A stretch of 49,212 bases of DNA, taken from assembly GCA_030427595.1 (NCBI GenBank), contig JAUIBX010000004.1, positions 1-49,212 on the forward strand, written 5' to 3'. The stretch is from Bacteriovoracia bacterium (GTDB lineage Bacteria; Bdellovibrionota; Bacteriovoracia; Bacteriovoracales; Bacteriovoracaceae). How positions within the stretch are numbered: position 1 is the stretch's first letter; the number at the start of each line of letters is the position of its first letter. Under the pieces are notes generated by a model, which was not told where the DNA came from, did not search any database, and saw only the letters and a program-made list of their open reading frames with translations. Both the position numbers and the translations under genes were made by a program. Shown here one piece after another: positions 17,447 to 22,970 of the stretch.

Positions 17447-18043
17447 TCAGTCCAGCCTTTTTCTATTTTCGAGGGCCTTGGTAATAGTGAGAGCGTCCAG
17501 ATACTCTAAACTTCCCCCCATGGGTATTCCAAAACCAATTCGTTCCACTCTTATATCTTCAGGTAGTTCCTGCTTAATATAACTACAAGTTGCGTCTCCC
17601 TCAACTGAAGGATTAACTGCGAGAATGACCTCAGACTTTTGCTGTTCTTTTATTCTTGTGATTAATTCTGGAATTCTCAGCTCATCAGGACCAACACCAA
17701 GAAGGGGATTAAGGACTCCACCTAAAATATGATAGGTGCCTTTATGAGTATTACTATTTTCTATCGCAATAAAGTCAGAAATGCTTTCTACTACGCAAAT
17801 AGAACTCTCATTGCGTCTTTTTTCTTCAGCACAGACCTGACACAAAGTTTCATCAGTATAAAAGCCACAATCGCCACATGATTTTAAGTCCCCCAGCGCT
17901 GTAAGGCTACGCCCAAGAGCTGCAAGCTGCTCTCTATCCCAACGACAAATTGTAAGAACCTGCCTAAGAGCAGTCTTCTCTCCAACACCTGGAATTTTCG
18001 TCATTTGTGTAACAGCAAATTTTAAAGACTCAGGTAACTCCAT
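17447..18043 (-). CDS. recR: Recombination mediator RecR
   Basis: A 198-residue DNA-binding protein that with RecO loads RecA on gaps coated by SSB. The N-terminal helix-hairpin-helix (MTKIPGVGEKTALRQVL), the four-cysteine zinc finger (CGDCGFYTDETLCQVC, residues ~56-71) and the Toprim domain starting ICVVESISDFIAIE near residue 80 are all in the expected order. The end GGSLEYLDALTITKALENR is typical. It sits 3 bases downstream of ybaB, the classic dnaX-ybaB-recR arrangement. Confidence 0.97.
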   Translation of the reverse strand: MELPESLKFAVTQMTKIPGVGEKTALRQVLTICRWDREQLAALGRSLTALGDLKSCGDCGFYTDETLCQVCAEEKRRNESSICVVESISDFIAIENSNTHKGTYHILGGVLNPLLGVGPDELRIPELITRIKEQQKSEVILAVNPSVEGDATCSYIKQELPEDIRVERIGFGIPMGGSLEYLDALTITKALENRKRLD

Positions 18044-18046
18044 CTC

Positions 18047-18361
18047 TTAAAAAAGTCCTGGAATGCTTAAGCCACCAGTCACCTTAGACATGGCCTTGTT
18101 TACCATATCTTGAGATTCTTTCACTGCCTGGTTAACACTTGTAAGAACCAGCTCTTCTAGTGTCTCAACATCACTAGGATCTACACACTCTGGGTTTATA
18201 GAGATTGATAAAATTTCCTGCTTACCATTAATTTTTATTTTGATCATGCCACCCCCGCTAGATGTCTCGAGCTCTCTGCTTTCGAGTTCTTTTTGTAGAG
18301 TCGCCATTTTTTGCTGCATTTGCTGTGCTTGTTTCATTAAGGCATTCATATTTTTAGCCAT
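18047..18361 (-). CDS. ebfC: YbaB/EbfC family nucleoid-associated protein
   Basis: A 104-residue protein with an N-terminal helix rich in M and Q (MNALMKQAQQMQQKMATLQKE... pattern), then GGGMIKIKINGKQEILSISI and a C-terminal helical segment, the complete YbaB fold. Family members are dimeric DNA-binding proteins of unclear role found between dnaX and recR in most bacteria, as here. The start ATG is 3 bases after the dnaX stop. Confidence 0.95.
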   Translation of the reverse strand: MAKNMNALMKQAQQMQQKMATLQKELESRELETSSGGGMIKIKINGKQEILSISINPECVDPSDVETLEELVLTSVNQAVKESQDMVNKAMSKVTGGLSIPGLF

Positions 18362-18364
18362 TTC

Positions 18365-20125
18365 TTACTCCTCATTTACTTTTACTTTATCTATTTTTTT
18401 TCCAAATAACTTTTCTGCTTCCTGAATAATAGGGTGAGTTCGCAGCCCCTCTTCTTTTTCCTGAATCGCTTGAACCCTTTCCTGTTCTCTTATCTCAGAT
18501 TTAGATAGGAAGCTTTGTTCTTGAGCTTCTTTACTGTCTAAAAAGACAAGCTGTAATTCCGCCACAGAGACTCTAAAGAAATCCTTCATTAGAGACTCAA
18601 TTTTTTCCTTACCCTCACCTGAAATAAGGTGCTCATAAAAAAGTTTTGATGCTTCTGAAAACCCGTACTTTATAACGACTCGATCATCACTTTTAATGAG
18701 GTTATCAATTATATTACCCTGTTCTAGTTCAGCATAAATTGCAGGTATTTCCTTTTTGATAAAGGACTCAAAAGAAGGCCAATTATCGCCATTAGGTTCG
18801 GTCTCTGGTGTTATCTCAGAACTACCCATTTCTGATGCTTCTGTTGGTAATGGCTTATGGTCTTCGGGTTTAATTTCCTCAGAATTATAGGGAGGTTGAA
18901 AATCTGGTTGTTCTTCAACGGTGTCGCTTTTCTCTTCTTCCTGCATCTCTTGAACCCAATTTGATTCAGGCTCAGGAGCAGGATCTTCATTCTTTACTTT
19001 TTTTTTAGGGTCTACTTCAGAAACACTTAAACCAGCGCCTTGAAGAATTTGTGATCTTTTTGCATGTTTCTGGATAATAATATTAATGGTTTTCTCTGGC
19101 ATTTGAGACTCTAAGGCCCAAGAAAAGTCTCGTGCCATGGACTCAAAAATCCAAAAGAATTCATCAATCGTAGACTTCTCAATATAGCTAAGAACTTCTT
19201 GAGAAAATGAAAGGTCATTGAGTTGATCAATCTTACTAATCAGCTCATAGAGTGAATCTAAAATATTATTTGTGATATTTTTTACACTTACATTCTCTTG
19301 AAGCATTTCTAAATAGCTACTAGAGCATTTCTGAGAATCACCAAGAATTAGGCCTTCAACAAGGTTTCTTATAGATGAAACACGTGCTAAACCCAAAGCA
19401 ATAGAAAGGGTATCTTCCGTAACTTTATTGTCTTCAGAAAAGCTTAGAACCTGATCCATAAGAGAGAGGGTATCGCTAAAAGAGCCATTTCCTTGGGTTG
19501 CTAAGACTTCAATTAACTTATCATTTTCAAAGGTGATATTTTCTTTATTGGCAACATTCTTTATATGACCTACGAGTGACTCTACTGAGGCATTTCTAAA
19601 ATCAAAACGAATACAACGAGATAAAACAGTATCAAGTAATTTGTGAGGCTCTGTTGTAGCAAGAAGAAAAACAGTATGTGACGGCGGTTCCTCTAGAGTT
19701 TTCAAAAGGGCGTTAAATGCACTTGTCGAAAGCATGTGAACTTCGTCAATTATGTAAACCTTATGGCTTCCAAAAGTCGGCAGAGTCTGAACGTTATTAA
19801 CGAGGTCTCGAATATCATCAACACTGTTGTTGGATGCACCATCTATCTCCAACACGTTCATCGAGCTTCCAGAATCAAACTCTTTACACCCTTGGCACTC
19901 ACCACAAGGGTTTGCGTCCTCTAGGCGATTAAGGCACCTCAAGCTTTTTGCAAAAATTCGAGCCACAGAAGTTTTACCAATACCCCTTGTTCCAGTCAGA
20001 ACATAGGCGTGGCCGAGCTTATTTTTAATAATGGCATTTTGAAATGAGCGGGTAACGTGTTCCTGACCTACAACGTCTTGGAACCTCTGCGGCCGCCATT
20101 TTCGTGACAACACTTGATACGTCAC
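18365..20125 (-). CDS. dnaX: DNA polymerase III tau/gamma subunit DnaX
   Basis: AAA+ clamp-loader subunit. The N-terminus TYQVLSRKWRPQRFQDVVGQ matches E. coli DnaX, so I take the GTG at 20123-20125 as start (586 residues); two GTG codons at 20132-20137 give a product up to 4 residues longer. Walker A TGTRGIGKTSVARIF lies near residue 45, a zinc module CGECQGC near 76, Walker B VYIIDEVHMLS near 120 and the sensor LLATTEPHK near 155. After about residue 372 comes an acidic, proline-rich linker and a tau-type C-terminus. At the linker start, codons for KKK form nine consecutive A residues (18998-19006), with stop codons just beyond in both other frames. This fits synthesis of a short gamma form by slippage. 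Confidence 0.97.
   Translation of the reverse strand: MTYQVLSRKWRPQRFQDVVGQEHVTRSFQNAIIKNKLGHAYVLTGTRGIGKTSVARIFAKSLRCLNRLEDANPCGECQGCKEFDSGSSMNVLEIDGASNNSVDDIRDLVNNVQTLPTFGSHKVYIIDEVHMLSTSAFNALLKTLEEPPSHTVFLLATTEPHKLLDTVLSRCIRFDFRNASVESLVGHIKNVANKENITFENDKLIEVLATQGNGSFSDTLSLMDQVLSFSEDNKVTEDTLSIALGLARVSSIRNLVEGLILGDSQKCSSSYLEMLQENVSVKNITNNILDSLYELISKIDQLNDLSFSQEVLSYIEKSTIDEFFWIFESMARDFSWALESQMPEKTINIIIQKHAKRSQILQGAGLSVSEVDPKKKVKNEDPAPEPESNWVQEMQEEEKSDTVEEQPDFQPPYNSEEIKPEDHKPLPTEASEMGSSEITPETEPNGDNWPSFESFIKKEIPAIYAELEQGNIIDNLIKSDDRVVIKYGFSEASKLFYEHLISGEGKEKIESLMKDFFRVSVAELQLVFLDSKEAQEQSFLSKSEIREQERVQAIQEKEEGLRTHPIIQEAEKLFGKKIDKVKVNEE
18987..19006 (-). promoter_or_regulatory. Predicted dnaX slippage site (A9) with stops in both other frames
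   Basis: Reading the minus strand, CCT is followed by nine A residues and GTAAAGAATGA. One extra A, or a -1 ribosomal shift, gives ...KKKSKE then TGA at 18987-18989. One A fewer gives ...KKK then TAA at 18994-18996. Both would end the protein at about residue 376-380, at the boundary between the clamp-loader domains and the tau tail. Thermus thermophilus dnaX makes gamma by transcriptional slippage on a run of nine A. Confidence 0.75.
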
Positions 20126-20212
20126 GTTATCCACCACCTTTCCTAATAAAGTGAAGAGCTTAAAGGAGTTATACTACCGATGAATAGGAGGGGTTGGCAA
20201 AGACTTTGGGGT

Positions 20213-20311
20213 GGCAGCCAGACCTTCAACACACTGCCTCTTTGGCTACCGTTGCTTCCTTCCGGACCTGGCGGAGTTCACCCAGAAAACAGTTGCTGGG
20301 GTCTGACTACC
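20213..20311 (-). ncRNA. ffs: Signal recognition particle RNA, small bacterial type
   Basis: The minus strand contains the near-universal 4.5S apical motif GTCCGGAAGGAAGCA, whose asymmetric and tetraloop regions bind Ffh. The ends pair: GGTAGTCAGACC at the 5' side with GGTCTGGCTGCC at the 3' side, using two G-U pairs. Length about 99 nt, typical of the small Gram-negative form without an Alu domain. A sigma-70 type promoter lies exactly upstream. No T-rich terminator is seen, so the 3' end is probably processed or transcription may continue towards dnaX. Confidence 0.95.
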
Positions 20312-20318
20312 GGAGCCA

Positions 20319-20348
20319 AATATAGGGGAAAGCCGCCGCCACTGTCAA
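20319..20348 (-). promoter_or_regulatory. Promoter of the SRP RNA gene
   Basis: Minus-strand TTGACA (20343-20348) and TATATT (20319-20324) separated by 18 bases. The predicted start, about 7 bases after the -10 box, falls at 20311-20312, exactly where the paired 5' end of the SRP RNA begins. Confidence 0.85.
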
Positions 20349-20380
20349 TGATTAAGGGCCGTCCGGGTAAGGTCATAGCA

Positions 20381-20427
20381 GGCGTATCGCAGAACTTGGA
20401 AGTATCTAAATTGAGAAAAATGGCGGA
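20381..20427 (+). repeat. 47-bp direct repeat, copy 1 (ends in a tRNA-Ser 3' fragment)
   Basis: Matches 20598-20644 at 45 of 47 positions, 217 bp away. The copy ends with TGGCGGA, the reverse complement of the last bases of tRNA-Ser including CCA, and then diverges. It therefore looks like a duplicated tRNA tail plus its downstream flank. Confidence 0.9.
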
Positions 20428-20443
20428 CATCCTGCGCTAAAGG

Positions 20444-20456
20444 TTGCCGGTGGCAA
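20444..20456. other. Short palindrome TTGCC-GGT-GGCAA
   Basis: A perfect 5-bp stem with 3-base loop located between the duplicated tRNA tails. Its size resembles the second hairpin in the 20709-20982 repeats. No function can be assigned. Confidence 0.4.
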
Positions 20457-20553
20457 GCTTTGGTGCAGAGATGTATGTGACAAGAGAGCAGCTAGCGAAG
20501 CGCGGCTGATCGCAAACACAAATAGAGCTATAAATAGAAAATGACGGAGGACA

Positions 20554-20573
20554 CTGAAAGCGAGAGCTTTCAG
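20554..20573. other. Strong 8-bp hairpin next to a tRNA-Ser 3' fragment
   Basis: CTGAAAGC-GAGA-GCTTTCAG, a perfect inverted repeat. It directly follows GACGGAGGACA (20543-20553), a near copy of the tRNA-Ser 3' end (GGCGGAGGACA in the real gene). On the minus strand it lies downstream of tRNA-Ser and could be a processing or termination signal, though no T run follows. Confidence 0.5.
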
Positions 20574-20597
20574 CAAGCATAGCCAAACGTCAGAGAA

Positions 20598-20644
20598 GGC
20601 GTATCATAGAACTTGGAAGTATCTAAATTGAGAAAAATGGCGGA
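20598..20644 (+). repeat. 47-bp direct repeat, copy 2 (adjoins the real tRNA-Ser)
   Basis: Second copy of the repeat at 20381. Its last 7 bases are the CCA end and acceptor strand of the intact tRNA-Ser(GGA), so this is the likely parent copy. Confidence 0.9.
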
Positions 20645-20725
20645 GGACAAGAGATTCGAACTCTCGAAGGGTTGCCCCTTACACGCTTTCCAAGCGTGCG
20701 CCTTAGACCACTCGGCCAATCCTCC
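20638..20725 (-). tRNA. tRNA-Ser (anticodon GGA)
   Basis: Class II tRNA of 85 nt plus an encoded CCA. The acceptor strand GGAGGAT pairs with GTCCTCC, the D-arm region is GCCGAGTGG, the anticodon stem CACGC/GCGTG encloses TTGGAAA with anticodon GGA, a long variable arm follows, and the T-loop is TTCGAAT. It reads UCC/UCU codons. Partial copies of its 5' end lie upstream and of its 3' end downstream. Confidence 0.97.
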
Positions 20726-20851
20726 GCAAAGAGGTTTGCTTTAGACCAACAAAGTATCTTTCATTGATGCTTGGTTGTCACTGTGGTGACACCTGCATCA
20801 AGGTCGAATCGCATCAAAACCAGCCACTGGCTGCTTTTGCCGCTCACGAGA
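20709..20851 (-). repeat. Tandem repeat unit 1, containing the tRNA-Ser 5' end and two hairpins
   Basis: About 143 bp. The first 31 bp (20709-20739) include the 5' end of tRNA-Ser and recur exactly at 20852-20882. Inside are a hairpin at 20765-20800 (outer stem TGATGC/GCATCA, inner stems GGT/ACC and GTCAC/GTGAC, one bulged base) and a hairpin at 20821-20833 (CAGCC-ACT-GGCTG), followed by TTTTGCCGCTCACGA, which is shared with unit 2. Confidence 0.9.
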
Positions 20852-20982
20852 CACTCGGCCAATCCTCCGCAAAGAGGTTTGCGTAAAATGTTTCATTGAT
20901 GCTCGAATGTTACTCCGTAACATCGGCATCAAGGTCGAGTCGCTTCAAAACGGTCCACTGGACCCTTTTGCCGCTCACGAAA
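20852..20982 (-). repeat. Tandem repeat unit 2, with compensatory changes in both hairpins
   Basis: About 131 bp, the upstream neighbour of unit 1 on the minus strand. It begins with the same 31 bp. The first hairpin (20897-20931) keeps the outer TGATGC/GCATCA stem and the bulge, but the inner stems are CGA/TCG and TGTTAC/GTAACA. The second (20952-20964) is GGTCC-ACT-GGACC. Pairing is kept although the bases differ. A third, truncated start (14 bp of the tRNA end) follows at 20983-20996. Confidence 0.9.
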
Positions 20983-21039
20983 CAATCCTCCGCAAATGGA
21001 AATTTGAGCGGAATTTTTAACACAGGGTGCTTTAGGTGT

Positions 21040-21537
21040 CTAATATTCTGGATGTTTATACTTATACTGAGAGCGTTTTTGCTTGAAAAACTGACTCAAA
21101 AGCCGAGAACACTCATAATGACGCACACCACCCACAACAGGAAAGCTGTGGTTAAGTCTCTTATCTTGATGAACATCATAAGATAAGGAGAGGGCGCCTC
21201 CCTTGGGGTCGTAAGCGCCAAAAACCAATCGACCTATTCGAGCCTGCCAAAGAGCGCCCATGCACATCAAGCAGGGCTCTAGGGTTACTACCACAGTATA
21301 ATCTGTTAAGCGCCAATCCCCGATAGTCTCGCAGGCTTGAGAGATAACCGCTATTTCTGCATGACCTGTTGGGTTTTTTGTTTGCTCTTTATTATTCCCG
21401 GCCTTTGAAATTATTTTTCCCTGAGAGTCCACAAGACAAGCACCGATTGGTACCTCATCTCTCTTACCTGCTTCTTCCGCTTCCATGAGTGCTTCACCCA
21501 TGGCCCACTCAAGATCACGCATATTAAGAGGCTTCAT
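21040..21537 (-). CDS. tadA: tRNA-specific adenosine deaminase TadA
   Basis: Zinc deaminase that converts A34 to inosine in tRNA-Arg(ACG). The catalytic motifs are TGHAEIAVI (zinc histidine and proton-shuttle glutamate) and LEPCLMCMGAL (two zinc cysteines); VPIGACLV near the N-terminus is also typical. I chose the ATG at 21535-21537 (165 residues) because MKPLNMRDLEWAMGEAL aligns with the family start. A longer form beginning at 21573 would overlap the upstream gene by 50 bases. It overlaps the upstream membrane protein gene by 14 bases. Its substrate tRNA lies 1 kb away at 22579-22655. Confidence 0.95.
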   Translation of the reverse strand: MKPLNMRDLEWAMGEALMEAEEAGKRDEVPIGACLVDSQGKIISKAGNNKEQTKNPTGHAEIAVISQACETIGDWRLTDYTVVVTLEPCLMCMGALWQARIGRLVFGAYDPKGGALSLSYDVHQDKRLNHSFPVVGGVRHYECSRLLSQFFKQKRSQYKYKHPEY

Positions 21538-22249
21538 TTTTGAATTTTTTCTTGAGCTTAAGTTTACGTTCATTCTTCCAAAACTTTACGAAGTTATGAA
21601 ATAGAGAAGTATCACCGTCTTTTTCTAAAAGAAAGCGAACACCATAATTAAAAGGTCGGCCGACGCTATATTTCCTCTTGGACATAATTTCTACCTTAAA
21701 GCGCATGGCCTTGAGCTCATCAAAGGGCTCAATCGTTAGAACTTCACCAAGCTTAAAATCTTTAAAGGAGGCAACACAGCCAGCCTGGCGCCTCAAGTCG
21801 GTCAAGCGACCATCTGACTTTTCATCCTCAAACTCCACTTTGATTTTTAAATCATCACGGTAGCGAAAGTCATACTCCCACCAACTTACTATTGGATAAA
21901 AAATAGGGCTCCATAGTGAGTAGGATAAAATTCCAAGTAATACTAAAGAGGTAAGGTAGGCAACAAAGCTCATTGAGAAGAAGGGCTGCCCGAATATTTT
22001 AAGGACTAAAAAAAGGGCAAGAATTCCAACAAAGGTCCAAAAGGAATAGTAGAGCCTCTTCAAAAGTCTGAATAATAAATAGAAGTACCCTGAAGAGACA
22101 AAAAGCGCTCCAATTAAGGAAAGCCAGGTGGACTCTCTAGCTGCTTCATAGAAAAAGCCCAAAACCAAGAAAAAGAATATACCCCAGTGTAAGACTTCGG
22201 TACGGTCTATTTCTTGCTTAAGCTTTAATCTGTTAATCAATAACTTCAT
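21524..22249 (-). CDS. Membrane protein with a PilZ-like C-terminal domain
   Basis: A 241-residue protein. The first ~125 residues hold about four hydrophobic segments (LHWGIFFFLVLGFF, LIGALFVSSGYFYLL, FVGILALFLVLKIF, VAYLTSLVLLGILSY). The cytoplasmic remainder has the strand pattern of a PilZ domain: GRLTDLRRQAGCVASF, GEVLTIEPFDELKAMRFKVEI and a closing NYGVRFLL. The RxxxR and D/NxSxxG residues that bind cyclic di-GMP are not clearly kept, so it may be a non-binding variant. The C-terminus is lysine-rich. Translationally coupled to tadA. Function unknown. Confidence 0.55.
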   Translation of the reverse strand: MKLLINRLKLKQEIDRTEVLHWGIFFFLVLGFFYEAARESTWLSLIGALFVSSGYFYLLFRLLKRLYYSFWTFVGILALFLVLKIFGQPFFSMSFVAYLTSLVLLGILSYSLWSPIFYPIVSWWEYDFRYRDDLKIKVEFEDEKSDGRLTDLRRQAGCVASFKDFKLGEVLTIEPFDELKAMRFKVEIMSKRKYSVGRPFNYGVRFLLEKDGDTSLFHNFVKFWKNERKLKLKKKFKNEAS

Positions 22250-22289
22250 AAGAATAATTATACATCAAACCAGCAACTGTTCGAGCCAA

Positions 22290-22312
22290 CCCAACGAAGA
22301 AGATAAATGAAA
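22290..22312 (+). repeat. 23-bp repeat, copy 1
   Basis: CCCAACGAAGAAGATAAATG and the following AAA match 22446-22468 at all but two positions (CCCAACGRAGAAGATRAATG). The first copy lacks the structured element that precedes the second. Confidence 0.7.
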
Positions 22313-22390
22313 AAAATCGCTTCAAAAGCTTGAACAAACTAGTACGAGGTAAAACCATTTCTTTTCTATTTTATTTAGATTCAAGGCGGG

Positions 22391-22468
22391 GCTAGCGACG
22401 GCGACTGAGCGTACACCCGGTACGTGAAGGAGCTAGAGTCGCAGTCCCAACGGAGAAGATGAATGAAA
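22391..22468. repeat. Structured element with nested inverted repeats and repeat copy 2
   Basis: GCGACT (22401-22406) pairs with AGTCGC (22437-22442), and inside it CGTAC (22410-22414) pairs with GTACG (22420-22424). The element is GC-rich compared with its surroundings and ends in the 23-bp repeat at 22446-22468. It lies in a 329-base non-coding stretch upstream of tadA's partner gene and downstream of tRNA-Arg. It looks like a dispersed repeat, but I cannot show copies elsewhere. Confidence 0.55.
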
Positions 22469-22475
22469 GAGGAAA

Positions 22476-22537
22476 GAAATGGCGCACCCTGCCTGGGCGG
22501 CCCCGAGCGATCCGAACGCCCTTCGGGCTGCTTAGCT
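22476..22537 (-). pseudogene. Partial, interrupted copy of the tRNA-Arg 3' half
   Basis: Positions 22476-22491 repeat the CCA end and acceptor strand of tRNA-Arg(ACG) exactly. A 13-14-base GC-rich insertion follows (22492-22505), then GAGCGATCCGAACGCCC (T-arm, one change), then GCCC-TTC-GGGC as a new hairpin and TTAGCTC. It lacks an anticodon arm and cannot be a tRNA. It lies directly downstream of the real gene. Confidence 0.7.
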
Positions 22538-22578
22538 CAAAGAGATATTTATACTAGTGAAAATGGGGGGAGGAGAAA

Positions 22579-22655
22579 TGGCGCACCCTGAGCGATTCGA
22601 ACGCCCGACCTTCTGATCCGTAGTCAGATGCTCTATCCAGCTGAGCTAAGGGTGC
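22579..22655 (-). tRNA. tRNA-Arg (anticodon ACG)
   Basis: A 77-nt tRNA with encoded CCA. Acceptor GCACCCT pairs with AGGGTGC; D-arm AGCTCAGCTGGATAGAGC; anticodon stem TCTGA/TCAGA around CTACGGA with anticodon ACG; T-loop TTCGAAT. A34 is the target of TadA, giving ICG, which reads CGU, CGC and CGA. Last in the tRNA operon. Confidence 0.97.
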
Positions 22656-22732
22656 GGAAGTTTATGCGTTTTACCCACATTAAGCACATTTATCAAGGGT
22701 TTTATGCCTATATGCAAAGTAGGGTAAAAAAG

Positions 22733-22823
22733 TGGCGGAGATGGAGAGATTCGAACTCTCGGTACGGTCAGACCGTACGACACCTTAGCAAGGTGCTGCC
22801 TTCGACCACTCGGCCACATCTCC
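22733..22823 (-). tRNA. tRNA-Ser (anticodon GCT)
   Basis: Class II tRNA of 91 nt with CCA. Acceptor GGAGATG/CATCTCC; anticodon stem GCACC/GGTGT around TTGCTAA with anticodon GCT; long variable arm containing GTACGGTC-TGACCGTAC; T-loop TTCGAAT. Reads AGC/AGU. Confidence 0.97.
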
Positions 22824-22827
22824 TAAA

Positions 22828-22915
22828 TGGCGGAGGACACAGGATTCGAACCTGCGGACCCGTTAAGGTCAATGGTTTTCAAAACCACCGCTTTCGACCA
22901 CTCAGCCAATCCTCC
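22828..22915 (-). tRNA. tRNA-Ser (anticodon TGA)
   Basis: Class II tRNA of 88 nt with CCA. Acceptor GGAGGAT/GTCCTCC; anticodon stem GTGGT/AACCAT region around TTTGAAA with anticodon TGA; long variable arm; T-loop TTCGAAT. First gene of the operon, separated from tRNA-Ser(GCT) by 4 bases. Confidence 0.97.
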
Positions 22916-22927
22916 GCGAGATTTGTA

Positions 22928-22956
22928 AATATAATCGCAAGCCTCTAAATTGACAA
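22928..22956 (-). promoter_or_regulatory. Promoter of the Ser-Ser-Arg tRNA operon
   Basis: Minus-strand TTGTCA (22951-22956) and TATATT (22928-22933) with a 17-base spacer, placing the start near 22921, just before the first tRNA-Ser. The -10 box is the same as that of the SRP RNA promoter. Confidence 0.8.
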
Positions 22957-22970
22957 TACAAAGGCTATTT

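Noticed and set aside
20180-20440. Open reading frame of 86 codons on the plus strand
   Set aside because: It lies antisense across the SRP RNA gene and its promoter; the RNA motif and promoter explain the sequence.
20381-20996. CRISPR array
   Set aside because: Repeats are few, unequal in length, contain tRNA pieces and have no regular spacers, and no cas genes are nearby.
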